Part shown: positions 31,272-42,285 of the stretch, piece by piece
Layout of the letters: the number at the start of each line of letters is the position of its first letter
Numbering within the stretch: the stretch's first letter is position 1
Assembly: GCA_037447655.1 (NCBI GenBank)
Contig: JBBHKE010000824.1
Span: 46,814-110,813, forward strand
From: Zygnema cylindricum
Taxonomy: Eukaryota; Streptophyta; Zygnematophyceae; Zygnematales; Zygnemataceae
Length of the DNA stretch: 64,000 nt
Direction: 5' to 3'
Program-made: the position numbers and the translations under genes
Notes under the pieces: model-generated
What the model saw: the letters and a program-made list of their open reading frames with translations, nothing else
The model's database searches: none
What the model was told of the DNA's origin: nothing

Positions 31272-32400
31272 GGTTATGGGACCAACCTCTCGGGTACCAA
31301 TTTTTAATGGAACTGGCTTCATATATTGGGAAAGTATGATGATTGGAGCTCTATGCGAAAAAAAGGTTTTGGGGAATAGTGAGTAGACGATTGGGGCGTC
31401 CATCAAGTCTTAGAATTCTTCATGGGTTTGAAGAAAGCAGATTCACAAAGAAAGCAGGACCATCTTCAATAAAGGAGACAAAGGAAGGAGAGGTGGTGGA
31501 CAAAGGAGCGGAGAAGGAGACGACCACACTTATAGAAACTGGTTCAGCATTCATGTCACCTATTCTGTGGAAGGAGGAGAATAGTACTAAAACCTAGGAC
31601 TTCAACAATATGGTGGCAAAGCATTTCATCCTACGCCATCTTACTCAAGGACTTCCATGTCCTCATTTGCAGGTAAAAAGGGCATTCGATCTGTGGATGG
31701 CTCTTATAAAGATGTACCTAAGTGATACGAATCAGCAACAACAATTGGCTGATCAAATAGTTAACGAATATGTATGCAAAGGGGGGAAAATGTTGGATTT
31801 TTGCAACGAGCTTGCTACACTCTTCATGGAGCTAGAGAGTGCGGGAAAAGATTTTAGTGAAAAAGAAAAGGTTAACCATCTAGTGATGAAGTTACCCGAT
31901 GAGTTGGAGAACATAGTGAACCGTGTGCAGGACTTGTCGGACTCAAGGTGGATATGGAACTTAGTGGTAGGGATGATTCTTGTTCAGGAGAATACGATTG
32001 AGATCCGAAGGGGAGGAAAGAGAGGCCAAGCTTTGGCAACTTCGACCAATTGGAGGAACAAGGATATCGGAAACTGGTCGAAAACTATGGGGGAAGGGAG
32101 CACAAAAATCAAGCCGACGAGTTCGGACTAAGGGCTCCTAAAGGTTTATGTCATTTTTGTAAGAAACTAGGGCACTATATGGCATAGTGCACTAAGCAAA
32201 ACCGAGCTTCGGTTAAAGGAGGGGCAGACCAGTGGTACCCCGAGAGGAAAGAAAAAGGCCCTTAAGACAAAAGTACATGAGGCGGAATCCAAGGACGAGG
32301 ACGATGACTCTTTTTGGATGAGGAGTTGGAGGGGAAAAACGAGGTCGAAATTCCATGAAGGCAGAAATGTGCTTACGGTGGATTGAAAGGTGAAGCAAGC
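31272..32400 (+). pseudogene. Cop4b gag and primer-binding site
   Basis: The primer-binding site GGTTATGGGACCAAC (31272-31286) is read in frame as QVMGPTSRVPIFNGTGFIYW, with an upstream in-frame ATG inside the LTR (MEVLEFQVMGP). A clean stretch at 31610-32131 has KHFILRHLTQGLPCPHLQVKRAFDLW, LADQIVNEYVCKGGKMLDFCNELATLFMELESAGK and LPDELENIVNRVQDL. The zinc knuckle lies near 32145-32190 in a shifted frame. This is the best-preserved gag of the subfamily. Confidence 0.8.
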
Positions 32401-32760
32401 TAGATTATAGATTCAAGTGCCTCCATGCACATGTGTAATGATAGGCACCTGTTCACTAAGATAAGAAAGATTCCCACCGTAGAGATAGAGTACGGGGATG
32501 GGAGGATAGTCACCACTACTTTTGTAGGATCCGTAGATGTGAAAGTGTTTGTAGAAGGAAAGACATCCATAATAACATTCTCCGATGTGTTGTTTATTCC
32601 GGAGCTGAACAAAAACCTTATCTCTACATCTGTATTAGATGATAAGGGATTTTTCACTAGCACTAGGGAAGGAGTCTTTACTGCTAGTTTTGAGGAGGAA
32701 GTCTATTTCATTGCTGAGAAAGGTAGCCATGGGATGTTTAGGCTGATCTTAAGTAATGAA
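32401..32760 (+). pseudogene. Cop4b protease
   Basis: A TAG at 32401-32403 replaces the Trp before IIDSSASMHMCNDRHLF, and Gly of the active-site triad is Ser; both match Cop2. From 32425 the frame is open through VEIEYGDGRIVTTTFVGSV and LFIPELNKNLISTSVLDDKGF into the integrase. The protease is inactive by the triad change and the stop. Confidence 0.8.
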
Positions 32761-33650
32761 ACGAAGAAACTTTATTATGCTGGTGTTCATGATATTATGA
32801 TGTGGCATAAGAGGCTTGGGCATGTGAATCTAGATAAGTTAAGAGAGATGAAAAAGATGGGAGTGGTGGAAGGGATTCAGTTCAGTGAGAGTGATGATAT
32901 AAGTGATTGTAGTGGGTGTGCTCAAGGTAAAGCACACAGATTACCCTTTCCTAAATTAGCCACTTAGAAAGGAGAAAAACTTCTAGATCTAGTACACACA
33001 GATATTAGGGGACCGGCTAAAGTGCCCTCACCGGGGGGGAAGAGATTTATGATCACTATCACAGATGATTGGTCTCGGTATTCCCGGGTGTATTTTTGAA
33101 AAACAAGTCAGAAGCTCAAGATTGTTTTAGACAATATAAAGCATGGAGGGAAAAACTCCATGAAACTCCAATCAAGAGAATAAGGAGTGAGAATGGTGGA
33201 GAGTATACTTCTAACTAGTTTGAGGATTTTTTGAGGGATAATGGGGTCCAACACCAAAAGACTTTTCGAGAAAACACGGAACAGAATGGGGTAGCTAAAA
33301 GGTTAAATAGAACACTAAATGATAGTGCTAGAAGTATGTTGTCAGATAAGAAGATAGGAAAAAGGTTTTGGGTAGAAGCAATGAACTGTGCTAATTACCT
33401 CAAAAATAGAGTTTATACTTCAGCTATAAAAGATGAAACACCTTATGAGAGATGGTCACGCCGAAAACCAGACATATCTCACTTAAAGGTTTTCGGCACT
33501 CAAGTATTCAGTCTAGATACAGATCAGTCTAATTGGAAGCTAGATCCTAAAGGAAAACCGAGATGTTTATTAGGATATGATGAGGATGTTAAAGGATATA
33601 GAGTTTATGATCTAAAAAGGGAAGTTGTAATATTAGTAAAGCATCTAGTA
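32761..33650 (+). pseudogene. Cop4b integrase
   Basis: It reads MMWHKRLGHVNLDKLREMKKMG and CSGCAQGKAHRLPFPK, with an intact zinc-binding set, then a stop near 32967. DDWSRYSRVYF is followed by the same single-base frameshift as Cop2 (about 33099). NGVAKRLNRTLNDSARSML has Lys (33297-33299) in place of catalytic Glu. From 33231 the frame is open for 272 codons into the linker. Confidence 0.8.
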
Positions 33651-34960
33651 GTTATGGATGAAAGAAAGTCTGAGGATTCCTCCAAATATACAAAGTCAGT
33701 AAAAATCAGATTTGAGTCAAAAAATTCCGATGACTTTGAGCTTCTTAACTATCCAGGTTTTAGAGAAAATGACATTCTTGCAGGTACAAATCAGACCGAA
33801 AAAGACATGGCTGTGGAAACTCCAGTGACAACTCTACCGGAAGCGGAAGACATGGTGGAAATTGATTCGGGATCAAGGGATAGGGGAGAAGCCGAGATTG
33901 TTCGAAAGAATCCACGAGAACCATCAATTCTGGCCTCAGATTTTGAGGGGGGGAGGAGAAGTAGCAAAATATTGCAAGAAAAACAAGTTAATAACAAGGT
34001 AACAAAACTATCTCATCAAATGAACCTCGGACTTATAAAGAGGCGATGACTTGTCCAGAAAGAAACCGGTGGAGGACTGCCATCAATGAGGAGATGGCGT
34101 AAATTATGGCAGCTGATACATGGGAGCAGGTGGATTGTCCACCTAACTGAAAACCAATCGGTTGTAAGTGGGTTTTCAAATTAAAACTGAACCTAGATTA
34201 CACAATCGAGCGCTACATGGCCAGATTAGTGGCAAAGGGATTTACACAAAAGGAGGGAATTGACTACGAGGAAACCTTTGCGCCAGTCGTCAAATTTCCC
34301 TCCGTTTGCATACTTTTTAGTTTGGTAGCATCGAAAGACATGGAAGTGCACTAGGTGGACATCAAGATAACCTTTTTGCATGGAGAATTAGAAGAGGAGA
34401 TCTTCATGGGACAACCCAAAGGATTTGTGGAGGAAGGAGAGGAGAGTAAGGTATGCCGGCTGATTAAATCTCTTTATGGTTTGAAAACGGCGCCTCAACA
34501 GTGGAATAAGAAGCTTGATGAGTTTCTTACCAATCAGGGATATATCCGGATCAGCTCGGATCATTCAATCTATGTTTTCGAAGACGAGAAAGGTATTATA
34601 TTTATTGCAATTTATGTTGATGATTTACTTGTTTTAAGTAAATCAATGGAAAAAATTCATAAACTGAAAACCGATCTTAAGGGGAGATTTGAAATGAAAG
34701 ATATGGGAGAAGCAAAATATATTTTGTGAATTTAAGTAGATAGAGACCGAGAAAGAAAGATTATAAGATTGACTCAAAAGGAAGCAATAGGGAACATGCT
34801 GGAAAAATTTCAGACAGATAAAGCTAATAGTAGTACAACTCCAATGGAGTTAAAGAAGGGAAGTGAGGGGAGTGGAGAAGGAATCATAGTCTTAGATGAG
34901 GAATTAAGTCTTGAAGAACAGAAGTTCATGCAGACTAATCCTTACAAGCAAGTAGTAGGA
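33651..34960 (+). pseudogene. Cop4b linker and reverse transcriptase
   Basis: After the linker (SDDFELLNYPGFREND; REPSILASDFEGGRRSSK) a frameshift near 34020 precedes RT. Blocks include GCKWVFKLKLN, MDIKITFLHGELEEEIFM (34355 on), KSLYGLKTAPQQWNKKLDEFL and FIAIYVDDLLVLSKS with intact YVDD. A TGA at about 34726 and the shared TAA at 34733-34735 follow, then LTQKEAIGNMLEKFQTDK. Confidence 0.8.
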
Positions 34961-35619
34961 AGCCTAATCTATTTTATGAATTGTACCCGGCCAGATTTTG
35001 CTGCAGCTATAGGAGTACTGAGTAGAAGTCTACATGCTCCCACCAAGAAGGATTGGGAGGCAGATAAGAGAGTCTTTAGATATTTGATAGGAACTAGGGA
35101 TCTATAGTTGCATTTGGGTGGCGAGAATATTGACATCACTACTTTGAGTGATGCCAGTTATGGTGATGCTCTGATGAGGAGATGTACTTTGGGAGTTGTG
35201 TTATATGTGGGTGATGGGGCTTGTTGTTGGAGTAGCGAACATGAAAAGGTTATTGCTCAGTCCACCATGGAGGCTGAGTATATGGCCTCTTGCTCTGCTG
35301 TAAAAGAATTGATGCGGTTGAAGTCTTTGCTTGGTGAGCTTGGTCACCTTAAGAGTGGTGTGCAGATTTTTTTTTGTGATAATCAGGCAACAATCGCTAT
35401 TTCTGCTAATCCTAAACATCATTTTAAAGCTAAACACATGGACATTAGACTCAGCTTTGTTAGAGAGAAAGTAGAAAACAAAATAATCAGTTTAGAGTAT
35501 CGACCAGATAGTGAGATTGTAGCACATATGATGACCAAACGTGTGCCCTTCCCCAAGCTAATTTTCTGCAGGGAGAAGTGTGGTCTGAAAATTAAAGATA
35601 AACTAGAAAATAAGGGGAG
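34961..35619 (+). pseudogene. Cop4b RNase H
   Basis: GSLIYFMNCTRPDFAAAIGVLSRSL leads to the shared TAG at 35105-35107 before LHLGG. From there 178 codons are open, with DASYGDALMRRCTLGVVLYVGDGACCW, QSTMEAEYMASCSAVKELM and DNQATIAISANPKHHFKAKHMDIR. The polypurine tract AAATAAGGGGAG ends at 35619. Confidence 0.8.
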
Positions 35620-36688
35620 TGTAGAAATTGATGGTTCCTTTTAAGTATTTTCTAGGTCTAAATTAAAATACAGAAAGAAGCCGAGGCAGTCTATCTCTAA
35701 CTTCTCTCTCCAAACTCCCACAGTTGTCACAATCACTGGGAAGTTAAAGTAGAAGCTAGAGCCATGGCTACCTTGGCTATCCGGAGGTTTACAGGAAATG
35801 GATTAGTTTATATACCGATATGTAGTTTATTTACTAAAAGGATAGATGTCGAAACCGGGATTTGATCCTGGTACCTGCGAAAAGATAGGTAGCCGGTAGC
35901 CGGTAGTCTTAGCCATTAAGTCTAAGACTAATGATATATGATATATGGTTTGATATTTATTTAAAGAAAAAAAGATAGAATAAGTCATTTAAGAGCAACT
36001 GTTTACGGGATACACAGATCTAGTAATGTAAAAGTATGGATTACGGTATGTGTAAGAAACTAGTTCCGCACATTTATTTATTTAACGAAACAAATACCGC
36101 GCAGGTATTTATGACGGCTACGATTGAAATATGCATTCAATCAGACGGCCGGGAAGATAGCCGAGATCGCGGAAGAGAATCTCGCGATTTGTAGTCATTG
36201 CCATATTGGATGACACGTGGCAAAATTACGTTGGATCGCGGCATCCTCAGGGATTACGAGACCGAACCCGGATATGACATGTGTCCACTTTTAGGCCATG
36301 TCGTACAGTTTCCGTACATAAAGTACACCAGCATATGTCTTTTATGTACAGAAGTGTAATTTGATTGGTTCCATACATCAGTAGATAGAGTTTGTGAGAG
36401 ATATAGGACTTAGAAAAAATTGGTAGATAGGACCCTCTCTCCCAAAGAGCTTCTATACAAAAGGTCAACTTTGACCCTCCATAACTTACTACTCAAAGGA
36501 GCAAATTAAGAGATTCTTTTTGTTATCGACTCAAGGAAGCCTTGCCTTCAGAAGGGTGAAGGTGGTCAATTTTTATTTTTTTTCTAGGGTGGCACTTATT
36601 CGTGCTGAAAGACAAAGGGGTAAAGGTCATCGTAGATGCTTTGTGTGAGCAGATTACTTTGAGGTTCTATGAAGGTCTTAGAGTTGCA
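35620..36688 (+). repeat. Cop4 LTR c
   Basis: It starts TGTAGAAATTGATGGTTCC, like LTR a, and ends GAGTTGCA before TGATT. It contains GACACGTGGC near 36211-36220, GTAC cores near 36300-36350 and degraded leader hairpins. Confidence 0.9.
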
Positions 36689-36693
36689 TGATT

Positions 36694-37257
36694 CGATATG
36701 GGGATGACGGCAAACCGCCAAAATCTTATTCCGTGATCTTGGTTTTCTTCGTGGCCGTCCCATCAAAATCGGGTTTCAATCTTAACCGTCATAAATACTT
36801 GCGCGGTATTAGTTTCACACTTGAAACAAATGCGAGATATCCGTTTCCAGATATTTTGTATCCCGTACAATACAAACTATATCTATGTCCTATTATTTTG
36901 TTAAATTAATTAGTCTACGTGCGAACATTTATATAATTATCAAATCTTATATCATATAGCACTAGTTTTTGACTTAAAGGATAAAGCTACCATCTTCCAA
37001 CAAATTTGACGGACAGCACGTACGAAGTTCAAATCCTGGGTCCGACAAATACCATTTTTGTAAATCTACCAAACTATTGCCTGTCTCCCCTTGGATAGCA
37101 TAGGCAGCCATGGCTTTAGCTTCCTCTCCAACTTTTAGTGATTGCGACAAGTGTGGGGGCTGAAGAGAGGAGTTAGAGGCAGAATGCCTCTGCTTCTATT
37201 ATGCATTTTATCTTTAACAAAACCTAGAAAATACTAAAAGAACCTTTAAGCTCTACT
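36694..37257 (-). repeat. Cop3 5' LTR, distal part
   Basis: It continues the LTR interrupted at 24791: CGATATGGGGATGACGGC matches the uninterrupted Cop3 3' LTR at 7135-7155. It provides the intact reference for the Cop2 insertion site (GGTATTAGTTTCACAC near 36805-36820). The right end is at about 37257, and the terminal base has mutated. Confidence 0.85.
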
Positions 37258-37262
37258 ACGAG

Positions 37263-37593
37263 TTGCCACTAAACCTCGAGGGGGTTACATTGTGGATTGC
37301 CACGTTACTTTTCGGATTGTCATCTAGATTATGCTGGTAGCTGACAGTAAGAATTTAGTCAGGTTCAACTGACTTTTGGTCCATTAATTACATGAGGTCA
37401 AAGTTTGGCGTTCTGGTGTCATTTTCAGTACGTTGTCATCGTTTATTTGCCGGGGTATGTTGAGCTTCTCTTGCCATTATTCATATTTGCACCTTATATT
37501 CTATTTCTTGGGGCAAGGTGATATTGTTAAACCTGAAATAGCATATTATTTTGATTGTTTATTATATTTATGCGTGGAAGTTCATCTGTTTAT
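37263..37593. other. Short non-repeat interval
   Basis: Only weak open frames are present (for example 37433-37642, 69 codons, hydrophobic with no recognised domain). Nothing further can be supported. Confidence 0.35.
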
Positions 37594-38408
37594 TTTTGAC
37601 TTGAGGCAATGGGTGACCCAGAGGAAGAAGAAGCATAAGTAGTTGCCATAATATTCAGATTACAAAAGAGGAAACTATCACGGAGACCACAAAAAGACTG
37701 ACTTCACAATAAATCCATAAGCAAACCAGACACAAACTAAGTCTGCAAATTTGCCTCAATATAGTTAGTATAACAAGAAAACCACTTGCAAAATTTCATA
37801 AGGTTCTGCCAAAAGATCACAATGATCTTGCAATTCAAAAAGTGCACAAAAATTGCTTTGCAGTTTTCCATACAATGAATTCCTTACTCTAAAATATTAT
37901 AAGTCCAACATATACAAAGTGAACCTATAGCTCATCTACACCGTACCACAATGACCGTGGTTTGCCTGTACACTTAAACATTAATCAAACTAAACCTTGT
38001 CGTCTACCGTACAAGTATTTAAATCAATCCTTAACCATAGCCGCCACAAAAGTACGCAGTCAAAGTTCGTTTGCAGAAATGACGGCTCAGTCAATATTTC
38101 TCTTCCGAAAATGACGGCGAACTTCGTCCGCCGTCGGCGCATTCATTCATCACCGAAGATGAACCTCCACGTGTAAATTTGGTTCGTGAAGTAAATCTGT
38201 ACTTTGTCAACCAACTCAACCAAGCTTGACTTCCCCACGCAAAGACACGTGTAGATGGAGCATACTCAATTTGTGAATTCCCTTTGGAGTTACATACCAC
38301 ACCAAATATTGTCTACGTCAACTCAGTCTGTACACAAAACCGACTAATTCTAGAATCTCTTTCTCACACACAAGATATAGAGAGAACTAAAGGTTTCTAA
38401 AACCAACA
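37594..38408 (-). repeat. Solo-like LTR related to CopD and CopE
   Basis: The left end (TGAGGCAAT, then GAGGAAGAAGAAGCA and ACAAAAGAGGAAAC) aligns with the gag-leader end of the CopD LTR. The right end (AGATATAGAGAGAACTAAAGGTTTCTAAAACCAACA) aligns with its U3 end. No internal region follows on either side, and flanking five-base duplications do not match, so it is a solo LTR or a decayed fragment in minus orientation. Confidence 0.55.
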
Positions 38409-40147
38409 TGTGCTCGCTGAGGGTCTCTTTTTCCTCCGAAGGTATTAAGGTCGGAGGGGATTTTTGGCATCTCCCAGAAGTTTAGAGGGGTTTCGAGTAA
38501 TATTCATTCGGCTTCCAGCAGATCAGCACAGTACTGAAAAGCATCATTGTCTCCTCCGATTAGGGGGGATAGGCGCTTTAGTTTTGGTACAATACTTTCC
38601 TAAGAGAGTAAGATTTCCATTTCTAGTTAAGTCCTCATCTCGACAGCCATCAATAAATAAGAGGCGGAGAAGTTCGAAGAAGGGAACTCCTTTTATCAAA
38701 TCTAGAGAGCAAGTTAGGTAGGGGACGTTTGTACTAGATGAAGGGTCTCCGATGTCCGAGAAATCCATCCCATTGGCGCGTGTCTTTGATTCTCCGACCA
38801 AAGAACCATTGGGGGCACCCGCTCCTCCACCTCCTCCTAGCTTAATTCTCGAGCAGTTCCCATCTTTCGCCAAGGCCCCCAGGTCCCAGGCAGATGAAAG
38901 GAAGGAGTCATCTCCCACTGCTCGTTAAAAAGGGTTGGCTTATAAAGAATCATTCTCTGGTCACTTCCCAAAAGTTCGTTTCCACACTCGATCTAAGATA
39001 CCTAGGGCCGAAATTCTGATAGACCCCTTGGTGTTGGTAGATCCATGTCATCTTGGCCGCAAGGAACTCCTTGCTCTTTACAAGCTACATAAATTGAAGG
39101 TGAAGAATGAGTTGGTTCAAAGAGTGGCTCGGACATATCGAGCTCGGGTGGTTTGACAGGTGAGAGGGGTGGTGGAAATTTTGAGTTGTTCCTCTAAGGG
39201 TGGTTCTTCACAGTCGGTACCGGACCGGCCCGAAGAGCTCCAGCTCCCCGCTCGCAACCCTCTCTCTCCCACGACTCCGCCACCAGCAGGCAACCCAAGG
39301 TACGCACCACCTCTTGATCTCGTCGAGGAGAAGAAAGCAACAAGAGGGAATCGCAAGATCCTTGGAAGGAGAAAAGATTGGACCATCGTGAAAACAAGGA
39401 GAGATTGGCTCCTATTCCCAAGGATGAAACATCTCCACTTCCTGTGCCAGCCTCCACCAAGGGACCTTTTCCCACAGCACTAGCAATTTGCCCTTCCCGT
39501 GGACTCTGGTGATCTGAACCTATAGATCCAAAGGTTCCGGTGACAAAAAGGGAGAAATCCTCTCCCAAAGCCCCACCAGTTCGCCCTTCCGGAGGGCTAT
39601 GGCGATCTAAACTTACGAATCTAGAGGCACTAGGGGTAGATCTAGGAGATTTAACAAAGGTATTGCATAGCAACCAATAATTTGTTAACAAGCTGAAATC
39701 TCAAGTTGGGGTTACGACGGAAACCAGACTTGTCACATAGATTGGGAGGCTTTAGAGGAGAAAAAGAAGAAAGCATGGGAATAAGTATTACGTTTGATAC
39801 AAGATGCTCGGTTTAAGTCTGGTGGGTTTCTTAGGGAGCAAGTTTCCACCTGTCTAATAATATCTCATTTCTTTGAAGAGTCAACCCGATAACCGCTACT
39901 GATCCCGCAACTCATCCCAAAATAAAGTCATTTGGAACTCGGACTCAATCTCCTGTTCATCTGGAAGGGGGGGTAATTACAGAACCTTATATCGAGGGTG
40001 TGGGTGCAGATCTGATTTTTGAATCAGGTGAATTAGCTCCCACTTCACGGAAGACCTTTTGTCTCAGTGGCAAGATCTGTTGCTGTGGAAGACTTGGTGG
40101 TGTTTCAAGAGAACCATCGACTTCACTTTACCTTGGGATTGCCCACG
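38409..40147 (+). pseudogene. Unrecognised ORF relics upstream of Gyp1
   Basis: I do not recognise these frames. The plus strand at 38464-39160 and 39160-39483 encodes a basic stretch (SINKRRRSSKKGTPF), a proline run (APAPPPPPSLI), and GHFPKVRFHTRSKIPRAE then LGRKELLALYKLHKLKVKNEL. Further downstream stops are frequent. The composition resembles N-terminal or accessory proteins of gypsy-type elements, but no catalytic motif is visible. It could be an old element or host pseudogene into which Gyp1 inserted. Confidence 0.35.
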
Positions 40148-40653
40148 TGTAACTGGGTTACAAAACTATGTACAGTACAGGTTGTTGTTGCGGTTCACAG
40201 CTGCACAGATGCCATTCAGACGAGCGTAGTATAGCAGCGGAGCAACGCAACCTAGCAGTATAGCAACGTAGCGTAACAACATAGCGACGCAACGTAGCAA
40301 CATAACAACGCAGCGTAGCTGTATAACAACGCCGCAGAAGGTAGATTTGACTACATGGATCTAGAAGATAGTTGGATAGATGGTGGTTGACCAGAAGGTT
40401 CATGTGTACATAAAGATATCACCTAGTTAACTAGTAGCTGCTTAGTTTAAATAGTTAAGTAGACCTAGTCAACAATAGACTCTTTTGAGTAGAACTTCGG
40501 AGCGAGGTTTCAACTTTTAATCTACTCCCGAATAATAAAGCTCAATCTTTTATCCTTTTGTGTTGTGTACTGTTGCTATTGCTATGAGAAGATCCTTACA
40601 TTCTTTTCGCTGTGCATTATGGTGTGTTGTGTGTTATTTTATTTCCTTTTACA
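40148..40653 (+). repeat. Gyp1 5' LTR
   Basis: It starts TGTAACTGGGTTACA and ends CCTTTTACA. Between about 40220 and 40335 it contains imperfect tandem repeats of roughly 21 bp around GTAGCAACATAGCGACGCA. An AATAATAAAGCTC segment near 40530 may act as polyadenylation signal. Confidence 0.9.
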
Positions 40654-40654
40654 T

Positions 40655-40666
40655 TGGTATCAGAGC
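40655..40666 (+). other. Gyp1 primer-binding site (tRNA-Met 3' end)
   Basis: TGGTATCAGAGC lies one base after the LTR and is complementary to the 3' end of plant initiator tRNA-Met. This is the standard plant arrangement and contrasts with the half-tRNA sites of the copia elements in the same window. Confidence 0.9.
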
Positions 40667-40687
40667 TCTTCCTCGTGACTCGGCAGC

Positions 40688-41625
40688 ATGGAAGGTCACG
40701 GCGTCTCAACAACGAATATGTTAGAGCCACTTTTTTGAGAATTGGAAAACGTCATATTACAGAATGCTCACTTACGTGACACCGTCGCAACCTTGGAATC
40801 TCGTCTTGGTGAAAGAACTCATGGAGGCACAAAGAGAGATTTGAGGAGGCCCAAGCTCAGACTTTTTGACGAGTTTGACATGACCCATCACAAGAATCTT
40901 GATGCGTGGTTATTTTCCTTGGCGAATTATCCATAATTTTTTCCCAGCCTGTCAGATTGTTCCCATCCTGACAGATCGTGAAAAGGTTCATGACCCTGGC
41001 GCGTTCCTTAAAGGAGCAGCAAGAGTATGGTGGAGAACATTGGTGGAAAGCGATAAGATACCTAATGAGTGGTCCTGCTTCGTTTAACTCCTCCACGACC
41101 CTTGGCAACCCGTGAATACAATCAAAGTTGCGAGGGATAAAATTTTGGTTCTAAAGCAACATACTTTAGTTATCGAGTACACGCAGCGGTTCTTTAAGTA
41201 CACCATTCAAATACCTACGATGACGAAAGATGAAGTCGTGGATCGTTACGTGAAGGGTCTCAAGGGATCCATGCGGAAGGAAATGGAACAGTGGCTCGCG
41301 CGCGAAATTGTGACTCCTTACCTCTTGGGAATTATTCAATTTGGGGAACAGAATAATTCTATAGACTTCACTCTTCGTAGATCCTATCATTTTGGATCAA
41401 GTAGCGGCGGGGGAGGTTGAAGAGATGATGGTTCGACTCCCATGGAGCTCGAAGCGGTAAATGGTGAGAAGGATGTGATCAACGCAATTCGGAAGAAGAA
41501 GAAGATCGTTAAAGCCAAGGCTAATGACTTGTCCCCCGAGGAGCTTCGACGAAAAAGGCAAAGTGGATTAGGTTTCCAATGCGGTTCCCCGGACCATATG
41601 GCCAAAGATTGTCCAAAATGAAAAA
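40688..41625 (+). pseudogene. Gyp1 gag
   Basis: The ATG at 40688 follows the primer-binding site by about 20 bases and opens MEGHGVSTTNMLEPLF, then a stop at 40736. Next is a coiled-coil-like stretch (ENVILQNAHLRDTVATLESRLGE) and, after a frameshift, GAFLKGAARVWWRTLVE, a typical gypsy gag block. The fragment at 41112-41420 has YTQRFFKYTIQIPTM and RYVKGLKGSMRKEME. The zinc knuckle near 41577-41620 (FQCGSPDHMAKDC) lacks its first Cys, which has become Gly. Confidence 0.8.
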
Positions 41626-41651
41626 TCCCTAAAAAGGACAAGCTCACAGTC

Positions 41652-42285
41652 ATGAGGTTAGCTGGTGAAGGTGGTGACCCTTTGGTTTTTCAGGGTCAAA
41701 TTGGTACAAGCGCAGCTAGCTTCATGGTGGATTCAAGCGCGTCGGCGAATTTTATCAACGAGAAGAAGGTGAAACAGCTAAAACTTCCTCTCTTTCCTAT
41801 TCCAAATAATCAAAATGTTCACTTGGCCGACGGGAGTTCCCTGTCGATTACTCATCCCACTCCAAGGTTACGAGTCCGCATGGGAAATTTCTATGGTATG
41901 ACACACCATGTATTACCTCTTGGGGACCACAAACTAATCGTAGCAAAGCCGTGGCTGCGGAAGTGGAACCCAACGATCGATTGGAGAAACGATAGTATGA
42001 GAGTAAGGAAAGGCGAAAAAGAGTTTAAGGTAAATGTGGAAGTGATTGGTAAGGGATTAAAAGAGGGACGCTTGCTTTCAGCCTTATGGTTAAAGAGGGC
42101 AATCAAGAAGGGGGGGACAGTTCCTATTGTGGTCGTCCAACCCGTGAAAGAAAGGAAGGAGGGGATTCCAGAGGAATGGAGTAAAAAAGATCCCGACTTC
42201 GAATCAAAAAGTGGTGGCGACTTAGAAAAGACTTCCGTAGAGGCCTCGGAAGTCGTAACAAAACTTCTCGAGGAGTACGTTGATG
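41652..42285 (+). pseudogene. Gyp1 aspartic protease
   Basis: This is the first part of a 330-codon open frame (41652-42644). The active-site region is [19 protein letters not shown] (Asp codon 41730-41732), with Ser where Gly normally follows Asp-Ser. [12 protein letters not shown] and [26 protein letters not shown] follow, matching gypsy retropepsins. The substitution makes activity unlikely. Confidence 0.8.

Larger units (their letters stand above)
24792..36688 (+). mobile_element. Cop4: tandem copia array nested in Cop3 5' LTR
   Basis: Three LTRs (a, 24792-25856; b, 30200-31271; c, 35620-36688) alternate with two full-length internal regions, all on the plus strand. The whole array is flanked by TGATT at 24787-24791 and 36689-36693. 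No TGATT copy flanks the middle LTR. LTRs a and c look alike, while LTR b resembles the LTRs of Cop2. All coding domains are present twice and broken twice. Confidence 0.9.
6653..37257 (-). mobile_element. Cop3: old Ty1/copia element split by three nested insertions
   Basis: Reassembling pieces on the minus strand gives one copia element. The 5' LTR is 37257-36694 plus 24791-24311; then primer-binding site, gag, protease and integrase (24310-21601); then RT and RNase H (15815-14197); then the 3' LTR as 14183-13752 plus 7254-6653. The gaps are filled by Cop4, CopD and Cop2. Each uninterrupted partner LTR confirms the joins. Its own target duplication is ACTAG (6648-6652) against ACGAG (37258-37262), four of five matching. 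It is older than its guests. Confidence 0.85.

Noticed and set aside
39194-39691. 165-codon minus-strand open frame
   Set aside because: It is antisense to overlapping plus-strand frames of similar quality and shows no recognisable domain.
40220-40335. CRISPR-like array in the Gyp1 LTR
   Set aside because: The repeats are contiguous and imperfect with no spacers, and the context is an LTR of a plant retrotransposon.
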